DNA of 57,621 bases. Source: Vibrio qingdaonensis. GTDB taxonomy: Bacteria > Pseudomonadota > Gammaproteobacteria > Enterobacterales > Vibrionaceae. Positions within the stretch are counted from its first letter, which is position 1. Every line of letters starts with the position of its first letter. The position numbers were made by a program, and so were the translations under genes. This document shows positions 51,579 to 57,621 of the stretch, piece by piece. The stretch lies in NCBI RefSeq assembly GCF_026191675.1, contig NZ_JAKRRY010000035.1, positions 1 to 57,621 on the forward strand, given 5' to 3'. The notes beneath the pieces are model-generated. The model ran no database searches. It was given only the letters and a program-made list of their open reading frames with translations, and was not told the DNA's origin.

Positions 51579-54443
51579 ATGACTGAATTACTTAACACGC
51601 TAAGCACACAAAACGAGTTTGTTGCTCGCCATAACGGTCCGAATAAATCAGACCAACAAAAAATGCTGGATGCCATCAACGTCCAAAATCTTGATGCCCT
51701 CATCACAGAAACCGTTCCAGCACAGATCCGCCTAGAACAATCCATGACTCTGGCCGCACCTATGAGCGAGTCCGACATGCTGGTTGAAATGAAAAAGTTC
51801 GCGAATCTGAACCAAATCAAACGTTCATTTATCGGTCAAGGTTACTACAACACCTTTACTCCTAACGTTATTCTGCGAAATGTATTAGAAAACCCCGGTT
51901 GGTACACGGCGTACACGCCTTATCAGCCTGAGATTTCTCAAGGCCGCCTAGAAGCGCTGCTGAACTACCAACAAATGGTCATGGACCTGACGGGTATGGA
52001 AATTGCGAACGCTTCTCTACTGGATGAAGCAACAGCCGCAGCGGAAGCGATGACGCTTTGTAAGCGTGCTGGAAAAAGCAAAAGCAAAACCTTCTTTGTC
52101 GCCGATGATGTGCACCCACAAACCATTGAAGTCGTCAAAACGCGAGCAGAGTTCATTGGTTTTGATGTCGTCATTGGTTCACTAGATTCTCTAGCGGAGC
52201 AAGACGTATTTGGCGCTTTGGTTCAATACCCAGGTACAACAGGCCAAGTACACGACCTAACCGATATTATTGCTGCAGCGCAAGCCAATAAGACTTTAGT
52301 GACGGTGGCGACGGACCTACTCGCGTCAGCGCTACTCAAGCCTGCTGGCGAAATGGGCGCGGATGTTGTCATTGGCTCTGCACAGCGTTTTGGTGTGCCT
52401 ATGGGTTACGGCGGCCCTCATGCTGCATTCATGGCAACCAAAGAAAAACATAAGCGTACCATGCCAGGTCGTGTCATTGGTGTCTCTATTGACAGCAACG
52501 GCAACCAAGCACTTCGTATGGCAATGCAAACGCGTGAACAGCATATCCGTCGCGAAAAAGCCACGTCAAACATCTGTACTGCGCAAGCTCTGCTCGCCAA
52601 CATGGCGTCTTTCTATGCGGTTTATCACGGTGAGGAAGGTCTAAAAACCATCGCTCGTCGTACTCACCACATGACGGCAATTTTGGCGGCTGGCCTAACT
52701 AAGTCAGGCTTTGAATTAGCAAATAATAGCTTTTTCGATACCATCACCATCAACACTGGTGAGCAAACCGATGCGCTATTTACTGCGGCACAAAATGCTG
52801 ACCTTAACTTACGTAAGTTAGATGGCAAGCTGGGTATCAGTTGTGATGAAACCACCACGGTTGACGATATTAACGCTTTGTTTAACGTATTTGGCGTAAA
52901 CGAATCCGTTAACGATCTTTCTAGTGAAATTGCGGGCAACGAATTTGCCGCCATTCCAGAAAACTGCCGCCGTAGCACTCGCTACTTAACGCACCCAGTA
53001 TTTAACACGCATCACAGTGAAACTCAGATGATGCGTTACCTTAAGCAGTTGGAAAATAAAGATTTCTCACTGACGCACGGTATGATCCCGCTGGGCAGCT
53101 GTACTATGAAGCTAAACGCGGCGGCGGAAATGATCCCTGTCACTTGGCCGGAATTTGGTTCCATCCACCCGTTCGCACCTTTAGAGCAAGCGGCTGGCTA
53201 CACGGCTTTGGCACAAGATCTTAAAGAAAAGCTCTGTGAAATTACTGGCTACGATGACTTCTCATTGCAACCAAACTCAGGTGCATCTGGTGAATACGCG
53301 GGTCTTATTGCAATTCAACGCTACCACCAAAGCCGCGGCGAAGGTCACCGTAACGTTTGTCTGATCCCAAGCTCTGCGCACGGTACCAACCCAGCAACGG
53401 CTTCTATGGTTTCCATGAAAGTAGTTGTGGTGAAATGTGATGATGCAGGCAACATCGACATGGTCGATCTTGCTGCGAAAATCGAAAAACATCGCGAAAA
53501 CCTTTCCAGTATTATGATCACTTACCCTTCAACACACGGTGTGTATGAAGAGCAAGTAAAAGAAGTGTGTGAAATGGTTCATGAAGCCGGCGGTCAAGTT
53601 TACCTAGATGGCGCTAACATGAATGCACAGGTTGGCCTAACGACTCCGGGCTTTATTGGCTCTGATGTTTCGCACCTTAACCTGCACAAAACCTTCTGTA
53701 TCCCTCATGGCGGCGGTGGTCCAGGTATGGGTCCTATTGGTGTTAAATCGCACCTAGCACCCTTCCTACCAGGTCACATCGAGAACGGTGTACAAGGCGA
53801 AGACTACGCCGTGTCGGCAGCAGACTTGGGCAGCGCGTCTATTTTGCCAATCTCGTGGGCTTACATCGCGATGATGGGTGAACCAGGCCTAACCGAAGCC
53901 ACTAAAGTCGCGATTCTAAACGCGAACTATGTGATGGAAAACTTGCTTCCTCACTATCCTGTTCTTTACCGTGGAGCAAATGGCCGTGTTGCGCACGAGT
54001 GCATCATTGACATTCGTCCATTAAAAGAAGAAACAGGCATTAGCGAAGAAGACATTGCCAAGCGTCTAATGGACTATGGTTTCCACGCACCAACTATGTC
54101 ATTCCCAGTAGCAGGCACGTTAATGGTAGAGCCAACTGAATCGGAAGATTTAGAAGAACTAGACCGTTTCTGCGAAGCGATGATTGCCATTCGCAAAGAG
54201 ATGACACAAGTGAAAGACGGTGTCTGGCCGCTAGACAATAACCCGCTCGTTAATGCACCGCATACTCAAGTGGATCTGTCTTCTGACACTTGGGAACGTC
54301 CGTACTCACGTGAACTCGCTTGTTTCCCATCAAGACAGGCGAAAGCGTCTAAGTACTGGCCAACCGTTAACCGAGTTGACAACGTCTACGGCGATAGAAA
54401 CCTAGTATGTAGCTGCCCAAGCATCGATAACTATATTGATTAG
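51579..54443 (+). CDS. gcvP: Glycine dehydrogenase (decarboxylating), P protein
   Basis: 954 residues, the standard single-chain GcvP with two homologous halves. FVARHNGP is near the N terminus. The C-terminal half has PLGSCTMKLNAAAEM and the PLP lysine Lys704 in LNLHKTFCIPHGGGGPGMGP. It decarboxylates glycine and loads the aminomethyl group on GcvH. AAGGAA precedes ATG 51579. It is followed by three repeats containing GGAAAC and a terminator. Confidence 0.96.
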   Translation: MTELLNTLSTQNEFVARHNGPNKSDQQKMLDAINVQNLDALITETVPAQIRLEQSMTLAAPMSESDMLVEMKKFANLNQIKRSFIGQGYYNTFTPNVILRNVLENPGWYTAYTPYQPEISQGRLEALLNYQQMVMDLTGMEIANASLLDEATAAAEAMTLCKRAGKSKSKTFFVADDVHPQTIEVVKTRAEFIGFDVVIGSLDSLAEQDVFGALVQYPGTTGQVHDLTDIIAAAQANKTLVTVATDLLASALLKPAGEMGADVVIGSAQRFGVPMGYGGPHAAFMATKEKHKRTMPGRVIGVSIDSNGNQALRMAMQTREQHIRREKATSNICTAQALLANMASFYAVYHGEEGLKTIARRTHHMTAILAAGLTKSGFELANNSFFDTITINTGEQTDALFTAAQNADLNLRKLDGKLGISCDETTTVDDINALFNVFGVNESVNDLSSEIAGNEFAAIPENCRRSTRYLTHPVFNTHHSETQMMRYLKQLENKDFSLTHGMIPLGSCTMKLNAAAEMIPVTWPEFGSIHPFAPLEQAAGYTALAQDLKEKLCEITGYDDFSLQPNSGASGEYAGLIAIQRYHQSRGEGHRNVCLIPSSAHGTNPATASMVSMKVVVVKCDDAGNIDMVDLAAKIEKHRENLSSIMITYPSTHGVYEEQVKEVCEMVHEAGGQVYLDGANMNAQVGLTTPGFIGSDVSHLNLHKTFCIPHGGGGPGMGPIGVKSHLAPFLPGHIENGVQGEDYAVSAADLGSASILPISWAYIAMMGEPGLTEATKVAILNANYVMENLLPHYPVLYRGANGRVAHECIIDIRPLKEETGISEEDIAKRLMDYGFHAPTMSFPVAGTLMVEPTESEDLEELDRFCEAMIAIRKEMTQVKDGVWPLDNNPLVNAPHTQVDLSSDTWERPYSRELACFPSRQAKASKYWPTVNRVDNVYGDRNLVCSCPSIDNYID

Positions 54444-54461
54444 GGTTTACGGTTGATCACA

Positions 54462-54521
54462 GATAACCAAGTTGGAAACTGTGATAACTGAGTTGGAAAC
54501 CGATAATTAAATCGGAAACTG
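54462..54521 (+). repeat. Three tandem repeats of about 20 bp downstream of gcvP
   Basis: Units 54462-54482, 54483-54501 and 54502-54521 share GATAAYY-RAGTTGGAAAC (third copy ATCGGAAAC). They start 18 bp after the gcvP stop and end before its terminator. The first unit contains TGGAAACTGTG, which also occurs in gcv motif copy A. Confidence 0.78.
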
Positions 54522-54534
54522 ACTTTGAGTAACT

Positions 54535-54562
54535 AAAGGCGAACCGTTTGGTTCGCCTTTTC
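54535..54562 (+). terminator. Rho-independent terminator after gcvP
   Basis: AAAGGCGAACC (54535-54545) pairs with GGTTCGCCTTT (54550-54560), followed by T residues. Confidence 0.88.
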
Positions 54563-54676
54563 TGTAAGTGCTATATTCTTTGCTACGATGATGTCGTATA
54601 TCACTGCCCCCCTTTACGTTATCCACTCGAGACAAAGAATCACAACATCCCTAATTATTCAATAGCTTACCCATAC

Positions 54677-55861
54677 TCAGCATTCAGTCGGCTGAGCGAC
54701 GTTAAACCCACGGATAATATTGCACAACGTAATTACGGCAAATACCGCTATCACTATCGATAAATGCCACGGTTTACTTAACCCCAGTTGCACCAAAGAC
54801 ATACTGACAATTGACGATACGATCATTTGGCCACCACCAGACAACGCTGCTGCTGCACCCGCTTGCTTCTTGTAGGGCAACATCACCATGGCCTGAGCAC
54901 AAGGCATAGCAATACCGTTACCCAGAATCATGAGTAGCTGACCTAACATCAAGTAGACTGGTTCAAGTGGACATAGAAATAGCCAAAACGCGGCAAAAAC
55001 ATGAAGCACCGGAGTCCACAGTAGCATTTTTCTACTACCAATAATGGGGCGAACTCGATTGCAAAGTGTCGTGCCCAAAATCATACCCAGCGCGGGAATA
55101 AGCGCCCATAATGCGTACTCATCAGAATGCATTCCAATTTGATCTTGCATGATAAATGGCATTACCGAGACCGTTGTAATCATCAGACTAAAATTCAGCC
55201 ACCCGACACTCGCAAAGCTCATAAAATAACTAGACCTAAGCAATTCACGGTATTGCGTGATCATCATTCTAGGGGAAGGAATCGAGGATTTTTCTGCGAC
55301 GGTTTCTTTAAACTTAACGGCGATGACAACCCATGCCAGCGCAACGTAGCTAAACAGCGAAACAAACACCATGCTCCAGCCAAAGTGATAGTTAATAAAA
55401 CCGCCTAAAACGGGCGCGATGACAGGGGTAATTGATGCCGCCATTGCAATATATGACATTGCCAATGGTAGTTGTGCACCGCTAAACTGATCGCGTGTCG
55501 ATGCCCTAGCAAGTACGGCGCAACAACCCGTTCCCAGCCCTTGCAAAAATCGTCCAAACACCATACCTTCAAACGAGTGTTGCATAAAGATGATGAGCAC
55601 TAAGCCAATAAGAGCAATCACAAGCCCACTTAATAGTACTTTCTTTCTACCTATTGCATCCGATATCGGCCCATACAAAAACTGAGAAGGCCCAAAACCT
55701 AAAAGGTAGATGCCCACCAGTAACTGAGCTTCATCAAGTGTGATATTAAAATCTTTCGCGATCCACGGTAGAGATGGAAACACCAAGCCCATGCTAAGTT
55801 GACCAACACTGATGATAAGGCAAGCGAGAAGAATAACTTTGTAGCGAATTCCTTGAGTCAT
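54677..55861 (-). CDS. Bcr/CflA (EmrD-like) MFS multidrug exporter
   Basis: 394 residues with 12 membrane segments. GPISDAIGRKKVLLSG is motif A of the drug:proton antiporters. The N-terminal region (ISVGQLSMGLVFPSLPWIAKDF, TM1) and GYL-type spacing resemble EmrD proteins. GTGCCAVLARASTRDQFSG and PVIAPVLGGFI match the motif regions of 12-TM exporters. It probably pumps cationic or amphipathic compounds. It is divergent from the selO-like gene across 168 bp. Substrate range is unknown. Confidence 0.87.
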   Translation of the reverse strand: MTQGIRYKVILLACLIISVGQLSMGLVFPSLPWIAKDFNITLDEAQLLVGIYLLGFGPSQFLYGPISDAIGRKKVLLSGLVIALIGLVLIIFMQHSFEGMVFGRFLQGLGTGCCAVLARASTRDQFSGAQLPLAMSYIAMAASITPVIAPVLGGFINYHFGWSMVFVSLFSYVALAWVVIAVKFKETVAEKSSIPSPRMMITQYRELLRSSYFMSFASVGWLNFSLMITTVSVMPFIMQDQIGMHSDEYALWALIPALGMILGTTLCNRVRPIIGSRKMLLWTPVLHVFAAFWLFLCPLEPVYLMLGQLLMILGNGIAMPCAQAMVMLPYKKQAGAAAALSGGGQMIVSSIVSMSLVQLGLSKPWHLSIVIAVFAVITLCNIIRGFNVAQPTEC

Positions 55862-56029
55862 TGATATTCCGTAGTAAATGGCAGAAACGGTAAAACATAT
55901 TGTATGATCGATTAGGCTAATCCACTGACGGTTAGCTCGTTTTTATAATAGAAGTCCTACTTACTGAGTACTTTCCCTTAAGATATCAGTTTACAGGTTT
56001 AAAACTTGAACATAGAGAGGTTAAAAAGG

Positions 56030-57621
56030 ATGAGTCAAGCGGAACGCAATAAGGTAAATGAGCGAATATCCACTATTGAGGCTTTAGCGAAAGCCGCTGA
56101 CTATTCATTGATGGATACGCTTAACCGCGACCCTGATGCCACTAGCACAGGCGAAGACTACCAGATCAGGCCCGTGTTTACTGGCCACTATGTTCCAGTT
56201 AAACCGACGCCAATCGCGCACTCTATTTATGTCAGCCACAGCCGCTCGCTTTTTCAGGAACTGGGGCTAGATGATGCATTTGCGCAAACTGATGCATTCC
56301 GTCACTTGTTCTCAGGCGAGTTAAGTCATGTTCCGAGTCCAATGAAGACGTTCGGCTGGGCAACAGGGTATGCTCTCTCCATTTATGGAACCGAGTACAT
56401 CGAACAATGCCCATTTAAAACGGGTGACGGTTATGGCGATGGGCGGGCTATTTCTGTCTTTGAAGGCATTCTTAACAACCAACGTTGGGAAATGCAATTA
56501 AAAGGCGGTGGCACAACACCATATTGCCGCGGGGCCGATGGTCGAGCGGTGCTACGCTCGAGTGTTAGAGAATTTCTTGCGCAAGAATTTATGCACGCGT
56601 TAGGTGTACCATCAACGCGTTCCCTAAGTTTATTTGTATCGCAATCAGAAAGAGTCAACCGACCTTGGTACACGGATGGCTCACACTCGGACAATCCAGA
56701 TATCATGGTTTCAAACCCTGTAGCAATCACCACTCGTGTCGCGTCATCATTTATACGAGTTGGCCAGCTTGAGTTATTTGCCCGTCGAGCTCGCAGTCAA
56801 ACTCACCCTGATGCCATTCGTGAACTCGAGATGATAGTTAATCATGCAATAGAGCGCGAATATTCAGAACAGATAGACCAAAACGCATCAACTTCGCACA
56901 AAATACTCGCACTCGCGATGGCATTTAGAGATAGGCTCACCTCGTTAATCACACAATGGATGCGTGTTGGCTTCTGCCAAGGTAACTTTAACAGTGACAA
57001 CTGCGCAGTGGGTGGATTCACGCTCGATTTTGGCCCCTTTGGATTTTGTGAGCGTTTTGAACTTTATTTTCAACCTTGGACAGGAGGCGGGCGTCATTTT
57101 TCTTTTTTCAACCAACCGCTCGCTGCCGAGAAAAATTTCGAAAGCTTTTGTTCCGCTTTGATGCCGCTTATTGACTCAGACGCTGATACCATTGAGAAAC
57201 TCGGGCGAATACAAGATGATTTTTCAACCATAATGCATGAGAAGTTAAGCGGTATGTGGGCGACGAAACTCGGCCTTGAGAAACCCGACAGTGACCTTCT
57301 ACGAGCGCTGTTTCAGTTAATGGTGCAGACCCACGTGGATTTCACCATCTTCTTTCGCCAACTGTCGCGAATCCCAAATGATGTTTCGACGTTGGAACAG
57401 AGCTTCTATACAACGCCAGAAGAAGAACTGATGACACAATGGAAGGATTGGTTGAGTCATTGGCGAAGCCAGATTGACTCCTCGCTAAGTCTCGACGATT
57501 TATCAAAGCGAATGAAGCAAGTTAACCCGAAATATACGTGGCGTGAGTGGCTAGTAGTGCCCGCTTACAAACAAGCGGAACAGCAAGAGTTTGGGTTGAT
57601 TCATGAGCTTCAAGCGATGTT
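56030..57621 (+). CDS. selO: SelO/YdiU family protein adenylyltransferase (partial, runs off the right end)
   Basis: 530 codons are visible with no stop before the window ends. ATG 56030 has GAGAGG 9 nt upstream. Family landmarks of the pseudokinase-like AMP transferase are MQLKGGGTTPYCRGADGRA (nucleotide-binding lysine region), SVREFLAQEFMHALGVP, and the metal-binding segment NFNSDNCAVGG followed by TLDFGPFGF (DFG equivalent). Known members AMPylate proteins and respond to redox state. The usual NxDN context is NSDN here. The C-terminal Sel-Cys/Cys motif, if present, is outside the window. Confidence 0.88.
   Translation, partial: MSQAERNKVNERISTIEALAKAADYSLMDTLNRDPDATSTGEDYQIRPVFTGHYVPVKPTPIAHSIYVSHSRSLFQELGLDDAFAQTDAFRHLFSGELSHVPSPMKTFGWATGYALSIYGTEYIEQCPFKTGDGYGDGRAISVFEGILNNQRWEMQLKGGGTTPYCRGADGRAVLRSSVREFLAQEFMHALGVPSTRSLSLFVSQSERVNRPWYTDGSHSDNPDIMVSNPVAITTRVASSFIRVGQLELFARRARSQTHPDAIRELEMIVNHAIEREYSEQIDQNASTSHKILALAMAFRDRLTSLITQWMRVGFCQGNFNSDNCAVGGFTLDFGPFGFCERFELYFQPWTGGGRHFSFFNQPLAAEKNFESFCSALMPLIDSDADTIEKLGRIQDDFSTIMHEKLSGMWATKLGLEKPDSDLLRALFQLMVQTHVDFTIFFRQLSRIPNDVSTLEQSFYTTPEEELMTQWKDWLSHWRSQIDSSLSLDDLSKRMKQVNPKYTWREWLVVPAYKQAEQQEFGLIHELQAM

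Noticed and set aside
54462..54521. CRISPR array downstream of gcvP
   Set aside because: Repeats are tandem, imperfect and without spacers.

Overview
The window looks like part of a Vibrio genome (Vibrionaceae, Gammaproteobacteria). The evidence is a complete gbpA (chitin/GlcNAc-binding lytic polysaccharide monooxygenase), a Vibrio-type integron attC site of about 126 bp, a serine protease with a GlyGly-CTERM tail, a fruBKA operon with Cra-type operators, and a clustered glyA2/gcvTHP set. The low-GC, T-rich intergenic regions fit. I cannot assign a species from sequence alone.

Layout. 1-710: edge of an integron cassette array read on the minus strand (start of a methyltransferase cassette, a complete GFA-family cassette and its attC), with no integrase where one would be expected. 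1064-2491: sodium:neurotransmitter-symporter family transporter. 2775-24127: a large myo-inositol catabolic locus. Block A has mmsA/iolA, an iolC-DUF2090 fusion, a three-gene CUT2 ABC transporter, an RpiR regulator, iolG and an iolI-like isomerase. Block B is a minus-strand operon, iolE-iolD-idh-iolC-iolB-iolJ-rpiR, diverging from an MFS inositol/sugar symporter. The two blocks duplicate several functions: two IolC kinases, two aldolase candidates, two Gfo/Idh dehydrogenases, two RpiR regulators and two uptake systems. A 14-bp palindromic motif (GAAAAATATTTWTC type) recurs in all three divergent promoter regions of the locus, and I did not notice it elsewhere, so it probably defines the inositol regulon.

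24206-31821: a LysR regulator and a solitary tryptophan-synthase-beta-like gene with a strong palindrome before it, then gbpA, codB-codA and a cold-shock protein. 32266-35106: speA-speB (arginine to agmatine to putrescine). 35314-39408: GH3 exo-beta-glucosidase with a LacI regulator. 39622-39798: a 58-residue lipoprotein gene. 39926-45127: cra/fruR divergent from fruB-fruK-fruA. 45217-46950: a hypothetical lipoprotein and a trypsin-like secreted protease. 47209-54443: glycine cleavage genes. gcvT and an XRE-cupin regulator lie on the minus strand; glyA, gcvH and gcvP lie on the plus strand. There is a consensus PurR box upstream of gcvT, and a 24-bp composite motif is shared by the gcvT leader and the XRE/glyA divergent region. 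54677-57621: EmrD-like MFS exporter and a SelO/YdiU-family gene running off the right end.

How it works together. Inositol enters by the ABC or MFS system. IolG-type dehydrogenases oxidise it to inosose, which IolI may isomerise. IolE, IolD, IolB, IolC and IolJ convert it to malonate semialdehyde and DHAP, and MmsA makes acetyl-CoA. The glyA2/gcv cluster interconverts serine and glycine and oxidises glycine to CO2, ammonia and methylene-THF. Gene calls rest on translated-sequence recognition of families. Operators, terminators and hairpins were read by eye from inverted repeats and are not tested.
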